A stretch of 64,000 nt of DNA from Corynebacterium halotolerans (lineage in GTDB: Bacteria > Actinomycetota > Actinomycetes > Mycobacteriales > Mycobacteriaceae): contig NZ_JVMD01000033.1 in NCBI RefSeq assembly GCF_001056295.1, forward strand, positions 41,056 to 105,055. The letters run 5' to 3'. Shown one piece after another: positions 56,518-64,000 of the stretch. Made by a program: the position numbers and the translations under genes. The notes beneath the pieces were generated by a model. That model made no database searches. It had not been told where the DNA came from and saw only the letters and a list, made by a program, of their open reading frames with translations. Numbering within the stretch: the first letter of the stretch is position 1; every line of letters begins with the position of its first letter.

Positions 56518-57975
56518 TTAGGCGTCGGGCCCCGGTGCGCGCGGCGCACCCGCCGGGTCCGACTTCGGCGGCTGGTCCGCCCATTCGGCGGCGTCGTCGT
56601 GCTCCGAGAACCAATCCTCCCAGTCGAGGCTGCACAGCGGCGAGCATTCCCGCAGGTCCGGATCGTTTTCATCGAGGCTGATGCCGCGCCCGGGCCCCGT
56701 CGACCGCGATTCGAACCGCACCGACACGACGCCGTGGCCCGACCCCTGCACCCACCCGTGGCCGTGCTCGGGGTGGTGGACGTCGGAGGTCGGTGCCCAC
56801 TTCGAATCCGAGGCGCGGAACGTCGGCAACGTGCCGTCACCGGTCAGCTCGACCAGTCCGGCGGGCACGTCCGCCAACCCCGGCACGGTGTCCTCCACGA
56901 TCTGGCCGCGATCCAGCTCGGGGAACAGCACCTCCTGCATCGTCGCGTCGAGCCCGGACAGCCCCACGCCGACCAGCCGCACGGGGCCGATCGACGCGGG
57001 GTCGAACGCCAGCCGGTGGGCCACCGACAGCAGCGTCTCCGCGTCCTGGGTGGCGTAGGGCAACGTCTCGGACCGCGTGTGCAGGCTCAGATCGGCGAGC
57101 CGGACCTTGACGGTGATCGTGCGCGCGCCGCGGCCGTCGGAAAGCAGCCGGCCGTGCGATTTCCGCCCGGCGCGCTCGATGGCCGAATGCATCTGCGCCG
57201 TCGATTCCAGGTCGCGCGGGTACGTGTACTCGGCCGAGATGGACTTCGCGATGTCCCGTTCCTTCACCGGCCGATCGTCGATCCCGCGCGCCAGCAGCTG
57301 CAGCGCCGGCCCGACGGTGCGGCCCAGGGTGATCTCGACGTCGCGGGGTTCAAGCGCGGCGAAATCCGCGATGGTTTCCACGCCCTGCGCCTTCAGCTTG
57401 GCTTCGGTCACCGGGCCGACGCCCCAGAGCTTTCCGACGGGCAGCGGGTCGAGCAATTCGTGCTGCCGCGATTTTTCGATGATGTACACGCCATCGGGTT
57501 TCGCCAGCCCGGAGCCGATCTTGGCGAACTGCTTGCCAGGACCCGCGCCGATGGACGAGGGCAGCCCCGTCTCGGCGCGGATGTCGGCGCGCAGCCGCTG
57601 GGCCCACTCCTCCACCGTCGCGGCGTCGGCGCCGGCCAGCTCGGCGGGCTCCATGAACGCCTCGTCGACGCTGAGCTGCTCCACCACGGGCACGCGCTCG
57701 CGGATGACGGAAAACACCCGCCGGGACACCGGGCCGTAGATGCCCTTCCGCGGGCCGACGACCACGGCGCCCGGCGGCATGAGTCGGCGGGCCTGCATCA
57801 TCGGCATGGCCGAATGGGCGCCGTGGGCGCGCGCCTCATAGGAGCACCCCGCGACCACCCCGCGGCCGGAAACGCCCCCGACCAGGACCGGCCTGCCCCG
57901 CAGCGTCGGCCGGGTCAACTGTTCGACGGACGCGTAGAACGCGTCCATGTCGATGTGCAGGACCCAGCGATGCAT
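56518..57975 (-). CDS. dinB: DinB, DNA polymerase IV
   Basis: A 485-residue Y-family translesion polymerase. The catalytic acids lie in LHIDMDAFYASVEQL and EQLSVDEAFMEP; GRPVLVGGVSGRGVVAGCSYEAR is the nucleotide-binding loop. The little-finger domain follows at about 240-350. The C-terminal 100 residues (DVHHPEHGHGWVQGSGHG...DLRECSPLCSLDWEDWFSEH) are an extension found in some actinobacterial DinB proteins, with acidic character. I see no obvious C-terminal QL.LF-type beta-clamp motif. TATGCT lies 8 nt before the ATG, so it is probably leaderless; no LexA box is apparent. Confidence 0.93.
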   Translation of the reverse strand: MHRWVLHIDMDAFYASVEQLTRPTLRGRPVLVGGVSGRGVVAGCSYEARAHGAHSAMPMMQARRLMPPGAVVVGPRKGIYGPVSRRVFSVIRERVPVVEQLSVDEAFMEPAELAGADAATVEEWAQRLRADIRAETGLPSSIGAGPGKQFAKIGSGLAKPDGVYIIEKSRQHELLDPLPVGKLWGVGPVTEAKLKAQGVETIADFAALEPRDVEITLGRTVGPALQLLARGIDDRPVKERDIAKSISAEYTYPRDLESTAQMHSAIERAGRKSHGRLLSDGRGARTITVKVRLADLSLHTRSETLPYATQDAETLLSVAHRLAFDPASIGPVRLVGVGLSGLDATMQEVLFPELDRGQIVEDTVPGLADVPAGLVELTGDGTLPTFRASDSKWAPTSDVHHPEHGHGWVQGSGHGVVSVRFESRSTGPGRGISLDENDPDLRECSPLCSLDWEDWFSEHDDAAEWADQPPKSDPAGAPRAPGPDA

Positions 57976-58004
57976 GACTGCCCAGCATAGGGGGCGGCCA
58001 CCGC

Positions 58005-58850
58005 TCAGGCGGCGTCGGCCTCCCCGCCTGCGGCGGCCACCTCACCGCCTGCGGCGTCGGTCACCCGATCCACGGGAGCCGCCTCACCGGTCGAGCCGGC
58101 CGCCTCTCCGCCCGCCGCCGCGCCTTTCCTCTTCGGCCGCACATGCGACCGCGCGGCCAGCAGCGACAGCGCGTACTCGACGGCCACCGGCGGCACGTCC
58201 ATGGCATCGGCCACGCCCAGGATCACGTCCTTGGCCCACGACGCCGGCACCGCCCTGCCCAAAGCCAGGAAACGCAGGACGCGCGCTCCCGGGTCCAGCA
58301 CGTCGGAGCCCGCGAGCAGGCGCAGATGGCAGAACGAGGTCTCCCCCAGCCCGTGGACCCCCAACCACTCGTTGCGCAACGCGATCGGGCTGATGCGCAG
58401 GCGCCGGCGGAAGCTCTCCAGGCCGACGATGCCGGCGTCGTCGAGGACCGTGGCGGCCTCCTCGGCGATGGTGGTCTTCAACCTGCCCGCGATGCGGTTG
58501 CGGGGGAACACGGGCCGGCGCGCCCCGGGTTCGCCCTCCACGACGCGGACCGGCCCCGCCCCGGTCAGCCCGGGCAGATTGCGCAGTGCCACGGCCAGAT
58601 CCCACGCCGTGACCGCGGCGATGCCCTCCTCCACCTGCCAGTGCCGCCACCGATCGACGATGCGGTCGACGTCGACGCTGCGGGCGCGGACCGAAAACAC
58701 CGCGTCGATGACGCATTCGGCGATGTCCGCCCGCCGCGCCCACGTCCAGGGCCAGTTCTTCCCCGGCCCGAACTCCTCCCCGAGCAACCTCGCCACCGCG
58801 TCGACGGTGCCCAGGTACTCGACCTCCTCCAGCTTCGGAGCGTCCTCCAT
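58005..58850 (-). CDS. Hypothetical helical protein with DNA-glycosylase-like segment
   Basis: A 281-residue protein of uncertain function. It is largely helical; VHGLGETSFCHLRLLAGSDVLDPGARVLRFLAL resembles the helix-hairpin-helix-GPD region of endonuclease III-like glycosylases in its G.G...(H/L)..L pattern and final D, but no catalytic Lys is evident and no iron-sulfur cysteines are present. The C-terminal 40 residues are a low-complexity Ala/Gly/Glu tail (AAGGEAAGSTGEAAP). The ATG at 58848-58850 follows GGGGG. It is 29 nt upstream of dinB on the same strand, which is at least compatible with a DNA-repair role. Confidence 0.65.
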   Translation of the reverse strand: MEDAPKLEEVEYLGTVDAVARLLGEEFGPGKNWPWTWARRADIAECVIDAVFSVRARSVDVDRIVDRWRHWQVEEGIAAVTAWDLAVALRNLPGLTGAGPVRVVEGEPGARRPVFPRNRIAGRLKTTIAEEAATVLDDAGIVGLESFRRRLRISPIALRNEWLGVHGLGETSFCHLRLLAGSDVLDPGARVLRFLALGRAVPASWAKDVILGVADAMDVPPVAVEYALSLLAARSHVRPKRKGAAAGGEAAGSTGEAAPVDRVTDAAGGEVAAAGGEADAA

Positions 58851-58913
58851 CCCCCGATTCCCCCCTCATGATCCGCGGGGCCGGCCCGTCCGGCGCCCGA
58901 TGGCCCGAACGCT

Positions 58914-58956
58914 ACGGCCACCGCCTCCCGCATGCTGCGCGGGAGGCGGTGGCCGT
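58914..58956 (-). terminator. Hairpin terminator after ileS
   Basis: A perfect 18-bp stem (centre CCGCCTCCCGC with its complement, loop ATGCTGC) begins 32 nt after the ileS stop. It has no T-run but is very stable. Confidence 0.8.
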
Positions 58957-58988
58957 GGGGCGATTGTGGATCGATCGGGTGCCGTGGA

Positions 58989-61900
58989 CTACTCCGCTGA
59001 GGCCTTGGCGACGTCGGCGGTGCAGCCGTCGCCCAGGTCGTGGGCCAGGGCGCCGCCGTCGACGGTCACCTCGAAGGACGTCGCCAGCACCTCGCCGGCG
59101 ATGAGGTCCCTGTGGCGCTCCGCCCACTCGGCGCGCTCGGCGGGAACGGCCATGGTCACCGAGATCCGGTCGGTGATCTCCAGGCCGGATGCCTTGCGGG
59201 CGTCCTGCAGGCCGCGGATCCGGTCGGCGGCCCAACCGCGGGCCTCCAGCTCCTCGGTGACGGTCATGTCCAGCACGACCAGGCCGTCCACGCCGTCGAC
59301 CTCGGCGGTGGACTCGGCGTTCTCCGCCACCAGGCGGCGGGTGTACTCGCCCTCCTCCAGGGCGATGCCGCCGGCGACGACCGTGCCGTCGACGACCTCG
59401 TAGTCGCCGGACTTCACGGCCTTGATGACCTTCTGCACGTCCTTGCCCAGGCGCGGGCCCGCGGCGCGGGCGTTGACGGCGACCTCGAAGCGGCCGACGG
59501 ACGCGACGTCCTCGGTCAGCTCCACGTCGTCGACGTTGACCTCGTCGCGGATGATGTCCTTGAACGGCTCCAGCGCGTCCGCGTCCGGGATGGCCACGGT
59601 CAGCTTCGGCAGCGGCAGGCGGTTGCGCAGCTGGTGGGCCTTGCGCACGCGCGACGACGCCGAGCACACCGCACGGACGTCGTCCATTGCCGCGACGAGC
59701 GCGTCGTCGTCGGAAAGCTCGTCCGCGGACGGCCACGGGGCCAGGTGCACCGAACGGCCGCCGGTCAGCGACTTCCAGATCACCTCGGTCGCCATCGGCA
59801 GCATCGGCGCGGCCAGGCGGGTGAGGGTCTCCAGCACCGTGTACAGGGTGTTGAAGGCCTCGGGGTGCTCCTCGTCGCCCGCCCAGAAGCGATCGCGGGA
59901 ACGGCGGACGTACCAGTTGGTCAGCGCGTCGCAGAACCAGCGGATCTCGTCGGTGGCGCCGGCGATGTCGGTGTCGTCCAGCTTGGCGGTCGTCGCCTTC
60001 ACCGTCGCCGCGAGCTTCGCCAGGATGTAGCGGTCCAGCACGTTGTCCGAATCCGTCGCGCGCTCGGCCGGCTTGGAGGCGTAGAGCTGCAGGAACGAGT
60101 ACGCGTTCCACATCGGCAGCAGCGCCTGGCGCACGCCGTCGCGGATGCCCTGCTCGGTGACGACCAGGTTGCCGCCGCGCAGGATCGGCGAGGACATGAG
60201 GAACCAGCGCATGGCGTCGGAGCCGTCGCGCTTGAAGACCTCGTTGACGTTCGGGTAGTTGCCCTTGGACTTGGACATCTTCAGGCCGTCGTTGCCCAAC
60301 ACGATGCCGTGGGCGACGACCTTCTTGAACGCCGGGCGGTCGAACAGCGCCGTCGACAGCACGTGGAGGGTGTAGAACCAGCCGCGGGTCTGGCCCGAGT
60401 ACTCGACGATGAAGTCCGCCGGCGAGTGGGCGTCGAACCACTCCTTGTTCTCGAAGGGGTAGTGCTTCTGCGCGAAGGGCATGGAGCCGGACTCGAACCA
60501 GCAGTCCAGGACCTCCGGCACGCGGCGCATCATCGACTTGCCGGTCGGGTCATCCGGGTTCGGGCGGACCAGCTCGTCGATGTCGGGGCGGTGCAGCGAC
60601 TTGGGGCGCTCGCCGAAGTCGCGCTCCAGCTCCTCCAGGGAGCCGTAGACGTCGACGCGCGGGTACTCCTCGTTGTCCGACACCCACACCGGGATGGGCG
60701 AGCCCCAGTAGCGCGAGCGCGAGATGTTCCAGTCGCGGGCGCCCTCGAGCCACTTGCCGAACTGCCCGTCGCGCATGTGCTCCGGCATCCACTCGATCTG
60801 CTCGCGGTTGAGCTCGACCATGCGGTCGCGGAACTTGGTCACGGCGACGAACCACGACGGCAGCGCCATGTAGATCAGGGGCTCGCCGGAGCGCCACGAG
60901 TGCGGGTAGGAGTGCTCGATGGTCTGGTGGCGCACGACGCGGCCCGCGCCCTTGAGGTCGCGGATGATGTCCTTGTTGGCGTCGAAGACCAGCTGGCCCT
61001 CGTACGGCGGCGTCAAGGACGTGAACTTGCCGTCCATGTCGACCGGGATGACCAGCTCGATGCCGTAGCGGCTGCAGGTGTTCATGTCGTCCTCGCCGAA
61101 GGCGGGGGCCTGGTGGACGATGCCGGTGCCGTCTTCGGTGGTGACGTAATCGGCCACGAGCACCTGGAACGCATTGGGCTGATCGGCGAAGAAGTCGAAG
61201 ATCGGCCGGTACGTCAGGCCCTCCAGCTGCGCGCCGGTGTAGGTCTCCACGACCTCGCGGTCCTTGCCCAGCTCCTTGGCGAACGACGCGACCAGGTTCG
61301 ACGCCAGCAGGAAGGTGCGCCCGGCGAACTCCGCCAGGCCCTTCTCCCCCACGCGGACCAGCGAGTACTCGACCTCGGGGTGCACCGCCAGCGCCAGGTT
61401 CGACGGCAGGGTCCACGGGGTGGTCGTCCAGGCCAGGGCGGCGGCGTCGGAAAGCTCGGGATGCTCCGCCAGCGTCGCCTCGGCGGCGGAGCCGGCGACG
61501 GCGCCGGTGACCGGGAAGGTGACCGTCAGGGTCGGGTCCTGGCGCATCTTGTACGAGTCGTCCAGGCGGGTCTCGTGGTTGGACAGCGACGTGTGCTCGG
61601 CCCACGAGTACGGCAGGACGCGGAAGCCCTGGTAGATCAGCCCCTTGTCGTAGAGCTCCTTGAACGCCCACATGACGGACTCCATGAAGCCGGGGTCCAT
61701 GGTCTTGTAGCCGTTGTCGAAGTCGACCCAGCGGGCCTGGCGGGTGACGTAGTCCTGCCACTCGTTGGTGTATTCGAGCACCGACGTGGCGCAGTACTCG
61801 TTGAACTTGGCCAGGCCCATGTCCTCGATCTGGCCCTTGTCGGTGATGCCCAGCTGCTTCTCGGCCTCCAGCTCCGCGGGCAGGCCGTGGCAGTCCCAGC

Positions 61901-62195
61901 CGAAGACGCGGTTGACCTGCTTGCCGCGCATGGTCTGGTAGCGCGGGACGATGTCCTTGACGTAGCCGGTCAGCAGGTGACCGTAGTGCGGCAGGCCGTT
62001 GGCGAACGGCGGGCCGTCGTAGAACACGTACTCCTCGTCGCCGTCGCGCTCGTCGATCGACGCCTGGAAAGTCTGGTCGGCCGACCAGAAGTCGAGGACT
62101 CGATCTTCCAGGGCCGGGAAGCTGGGGCTGCCCGAGACGTCGCCGAACTGGTCGGTGCGCGGGTAGGCGCCGCCTGCGGGGGTGGGCTTGTTCAC
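58989..62195 (-). CDS. ileS: IleS, isoleucyl-tRNA synthetase
   Basis: A 1068-residue class I aminoacyl-tRNA synthetase. The HIGH-type motif is [13 protein letters not shown] and the KMSKS motif is [31 protein letters not shown] and the editing domain ([20 protein letters not shown]) are present. This is the ileS2 (eukaryote-like) type, sometimes less sensitive to mupirocin, because it lacks the C-terminal zinc-binding region I would expect in the other type. The GTG at 62193-62195 has GGAGG 6 nt upstream, a site that belongs to the T-box leader. Confidence 0.96.
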   Translation of the reverse strand: MNKPTPAGGAYPRTDQFGDVSGSPSFPALEDRVLDFWSADQTFQASIDERDGDEEYVFYDGPPFANGLPHYGHLLTGYVKDIVPRYQTMRGKQVNRVFGWDCHGLPAELEAEKQLGITDKGQIEDMGLAKFNEYCATSVLEYTNEWQDYVTRQARWVDFDNGYKTMDPGFMESVMWAFKELYDKGLIYQGFRVLPYSWAEHTSLSNHETRLDDSYKMRQDPTLTVTFPVTGAVAGSAAEATLAEHPELSDAAALAWTTTPWTLPSNLALAVHPEVEYSLVRVGEKGLAEFAGRTFLLASNLVASFAKELGKDREVVETYTGAQLEGLTYRPIFDFFADQPNAFQVLVADYVTTEDGTGIVHQAPAFGEDDMNTCSRYGIELVIPVDMDGKFTSLTPPYEGQLVFDANKDIIRDLKGAGRVVRHQTIEHSYPHSWRSGEPLIYMALPSWFVAVTKFRDRMVELNREQIEWMPEHMRDGQFGKWLEGARDWNISRSRYWGSPIPVWVSDNEEYPRVDVYGSLEELERDFGERPKSLHRPDIDELVRPNPDDPTGKSMMRRVPEVLDCWFESGSMPFAQKHYPFENKEWFDAHSPADFIVEYSGQTRGWFYTLHVLSTALFDRPAFKKVVAHGIVLGNDGLKMSKSKGNYPNVNEVFKRDGSDAMRWFLMSSPILRGGNLVVTEQGIRDGVRQALLPMWNAYSFLQLYASKPAERATDSDNVLDRYILAKLAATVKATTAKLDDTDIAGATDEIRWFCDALTNWYVRRSRDRFWAGDEEHPEAFNTLYTVLETLTRLAAPMLPMATEVIWKSLTGGRSVHLAPWPSADELSDDDALVAAMDDVRAVCSASSRVRKAHQLRNRLPLPKLTVAIPDADALEPFKDIIRDEVNVDDVELTEDVASVGRFEVAVNARAAGPRLGKDVQKVIKAVKSGDYEVVDGTVVAGGIALEEGEYTRRLVAENAESTAEVDGVDGLVVLDMTVTEELEARGWAADRIRGLQDARKASGLEITDRISVTMAVPAERAEWAERHRDLIAGEVLATSFEVTVDGGALAHDLGDGCTADVAKASAE

Positions 62196-62438
62196 GTGGG
62201 TCCTCCGTGGGTCGACTGGCCCCCGGCCGGAACCGGGGAAAGTGCCACGGGGACGCCTGTCGGCGCGGTACCACCCCGCTTGACCGCGTCCCTTCCGCAA
62301 GGAAAGGCGCGCGGCCCGCTCATAATCCGGGCTGTGCGGGCCCGACCCGTCCGGTTCTACTGGGCGCCCGCCGCATGGGCGGTCGGCGCCGTTCTTCCGG
62401 AACGCTCCCCGGTGATTGCCGGATCACTGCGCATGTTC
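62196..62438 (-). ncRNA. ileS: ileS T-box leader (translational type)
   Basis: The T-box core AGCGGGGTGGTACCGC lies at 62265-62280 on the minus strand, where the tRNA 3' end pairs with UGGU. The 5' part contains GTGATCCGGCAATCACC, a short hairpin as in the ultrashort Stem I of actinobacterial ileS T-boxes, with an AUC specifier candidate. Downstream, the ribosome-binding site GGAGG is inside the variable region and can pair with upstream C-rich sequence, so uncharged tRNA-Ile should open translation rather than stop a terminator. Confidence 0.9.
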
Positions 62439-62444
62439 TGGATC

Positions 62445-62450
62445 AGTATA
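62445..62450 (-). promoter_or_regulatory. ileS: -10 box of ileS
   Basis: TATACT on the minus strand, 250 nt before the ileS start, places transcription start near 62438, at the beginning of the T-box leader. Confidence 0.7.
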
Positions 62451-62474
62451 GACCGGGCGCCGCGCATCGGCGAA

Positions 62475-62518
62475 GCGCCCGTCCCCGGCCCCGCGTGGTG
62501 CGGGGCCGGGGCGGGCGC
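62475..62518 (-). terminator. Very strong hairpin after wag31
   Basis: A stem of about 19 pairs (GCGCCCG.CCCCGGCCCCGC and its complement, one bulged base) with loop GTGGT, located between the wag31 stop and the ileS promoter. It lacks a long T-run. Confidence 0.8.
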
Positions 62519-62585
62519 TCCCGGTCCGGCCGGCTTTGCGACGGGCGGCGCGGCGGTTGAGCCGCGGGCCCGCCGGGTGCGGCCG

Positions 62586-63581
62586 CTAGTTGTTGTAGCC
62601 GTCCGCCGGAGCGGCGGTCTCGCGGGAGTTGAGCTCCTCCAGCTGGGATTCCAGGAAGGTCTTGAGGCGGGTGCGGTACTCGCGCTCGAAGATGTGCAGC
62701 TCCTCGATGCGGGCTTCCAGCGCCTGCTGCTGCTGCTTCACCGTGGTCATGATCTCGGTGTGCTTGCGCTCGGCGTCGGCCTGCAGCTCCGCCGCCTTGT
62801 CGCGGGCGGTGGTGATGGTCGCGGTGGAGCGGGCATCGGCATCGGCGATCATCTGCTCGCTGCGCTGGCGGGCGTCGGTGAGGGTCTTCTCGGACTCCGA
62901 CTTGGCGTCGGCGATCATCTGCTCGGAACGGCGGCGGGCGTCGGTGAGGGTCTCGTCGGCCTCGCGGCGGGCCTTGGTCAGGGTCTCCTGCGAGCGGGCG
63001 TCGGCGTCGGCGACGGTGCTCTCCGCGTTGTTGCGGGCCAGCGACAGCATCTCGTCGGACTCGCGCTTGGCGTCCGCGGTGAGGCGGTCGGCCATCTCCT
63101 GGGCCAGGCCCAGGACGCGGGCGGCCTGCATGTGGGTGTCGGCGGTGGCGGAGTCGGCGTCCGGCATGCCGGCGAAGCCCTGCTGCTGACCGCCGGCCTG
63201 GGCGCGGGACTCGGCGGCGGCGGCGCGGTCCTCGGCCTCGCGGACCCGATCCTCGGCCTCGGCGCGCAGGCGGGAGGCCTGCTCGTCCAAGCGGCGGTCG
63301 TACTCGGCCCGGAGCTCGGCCTCGATGGACGCGCGCAGCGAGTCCTCGTCGACGCCGGAGGGGACGGACACGGGAGCGGAGGCGCCGGAACGGGCGTCCT
63401 CCAGGTCGCGCTCCAGGTCCTCGACGCGCAGACGCAGGTCGGCGTTTTCGTCCTGGAGCTCGCCCAGCGCGTCCTCGACGAGGTCGAGGAACTGGTCGAC
63501 CTCGTCCTCGTTGTAGCCGCGCTTGCCAATCGGCGGCTTGCTGAACGCGACGTTGTGCACATCAGCTGGAGTCAGCGGCAT
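62586..63581 (-). CDS. wag31: Wag31/DivIVA polar growth protein
   Basis: A 331-residue cytoplasmic coiled-coil protein that marks the poles and directs cell-wall synthesis in rod-shaped actinobacteria. The N-terminal DivIVA domain is [37 protein letters not shown]. After a Ser/Pro/Val spacer comes a long coiled coil of repeats such as [22 protein letters not shown]. The ATG at 63579-63581 has AAGGGGAA 8 nt upstream. sepF and yggT genes normally upstream are not visible within the window edge. The promoter appears about 155 nt before the ATG. Confidence 0.96.
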   Translation of the reverse strand: MPLTPADVHNVAFSKPPIGKRGYNEDEVDQFLDLVEDALGELQDENADLRLRVEDLERDLEDARSGASAPVSVPSGVDEDSLRASIEAELRAEYDRRLDEQASRLRAEAEDRVREAEDRAAAAESRAQAGGQQQGFAGMPDADSATADTHMQAARVLGLAQEMADRLTADAKRESDEMLSLARNNAESTVADADARSQETLTKARREADETLTDARRRSEQMIADAKSESEKTLTDARQRSEQMIADADARSTATITTARDKAAELQADAERKHTEIMTTVKQQQQALEARIEELHIFEREYRTRLKTFLESQLEELNSRETAAPADGYNN

Positions 63582-64000
63582 GGAGAGTTCCCCTTCAAAA
63601 TTTGTGGACCGGTATTGTCACGGGACGCTCCCCGCCGGTGATGGCCGGGAACCCGCGCGTCGGGGACCGGGCTACCGCCGTTGCGGGCGGAAGAACGCGA
63701 TCCTCGAACGACGATACTTGTTTCTTCCCGGCCCATAGTACCGACATCACACCTGCAACACACGTCCAGTGCATCCCGAAAACCCCAGGATGCACCGGAG
63801 TAAGGTCCGTTCACACGCACCACAAACCCTAAACCTCCCGCTCAACCTGGGACTTTGCCGGATTCACCCGATTAGCCGAAAGTCCGCCTCCGATGTGGGC
63901 GAATCAACGAAATTTCACCTTCCGGACCCCTTTGCGACGTCCCGCGCCGCCGTCGCCGGTCGCCGAAAACGCGCGAAAAGAACGAACCGGCGGGCCGCCG
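63582..64000 (-). promoter_or_regulatory. wag31: Gene-free region upstream of wag31 with probable promoter
   Basis: On the minus strand TACTAT at 63735-63740 is a plausible -10, giving a leader of about 145 nt with GC-rich hairpin-forming sequence. A second possible -10, GACAAT, lies at about 63613-63618. The 11-mer-like CTTTGCGACG is at 63930. Apart from these I see no gene in this 419-nt stretch. Confidence 0.5.

Noticed and set aside
59040..63641. A 1533-codon plus-strand open frame opposite ileS and wag31
   Set aside because: Antisense shadow of ileS and wag31. It crosses the T-box leader and a terminator and gives Val/Gly/Arg-rich nonsense.

Overview
The window is a 64 kb chromosomal segment of a high-GC actinobacterium, most likely a Corynebacterium. 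Three things point there: a Wag31/DivIVA polar-growth protein next to ileS, a translational T-box on ileS, and a gene order (hisDCB, small membrane protein, MFS gene, hisHA-impA; bioQ next to glgX; treY followed by a small alarmone synthetase; treZ, ilvA, dnaE, lspA/rluD, dinB-like, ileS, divIVA) that matches my memory of the C. glutamicum chromosome. The stretch nadABC - DUF2567-like membrane gene - bioF - bsaP/bioB also matches the order I recall near Rv1589-Rv1603 of Mycobacterium tuberculosis. The species cannot be named from this window. I see no prophage, insertion sequence, CRISPR array, tRNA or rRNA; it is mostly core chromosome.

Layout. 1-8.8 kb is the histidine locus on the minus strand (hisD-hisC-hisB-small membrane protein-two MFS genes, then hisH, hisA and the start of impA), interrupted by an oppositely oriented ArsC-like gene. 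8.9-12.2 kb holds three plus-strand helical-repeat proteins, at least two clearly paralogous. 12.2-20.5 kb combines NAD synthesis (nadA, nadB, nadC) with biotin synthesis (bioF, bioB, bsaP, the TetR regulator bioQ and its operators) and a His-rich protein. 20.5-35.4 kb carries a secreted lipocalin, glycogen and trehalose enzymes (glgX, treY, treZ), a DnaQ-BRCT protein, an orphan HigA-like protein, a RelS-like alarmone synthetase and several small proteins. 35.5-43.2 kb holds a 1240-residue protein of unknown function, a DHA2-type exporter, ilvA and a lipoprotein. 43.4-64 kb contains dnaE, a 54-residue protein, an aldolase/FAD-oxidase pair, the lspA-rluD-(Ala/Pro-rich)-rarD operon, two lipoproteins, an asparaginase, dinB, ileS with its T-box, and wag31.

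How it works together. The BioQ operator (TGAAC-N3-GTTCG type) appears twice between divergent bioB and bioQ, overlapping both -35 elements, and once before bioF, so biotin synthesis here is probably one autoregulated regulon. GlgX, TreY and TreZ form a route from glycogen to trehalose. About a third of the genes lack a Shine-Dalgarno sequence and have a TANNNT-type -10 box 6-8 nt before the start codon, which suggests leaderless mRNAs.

Most unusual structure. Four genes (glgX, bsaP, a small membrane protein and an sdpI-family gene) end in short tandem repeats that copy the last codons and the stop region downstream. A 68-bp loopless perfect palindrome lies between the 42.5 kb lipoprotein gene and dnaE. 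An 11-mer, GCTTTGCGACG, occurs eight times, far above chance.
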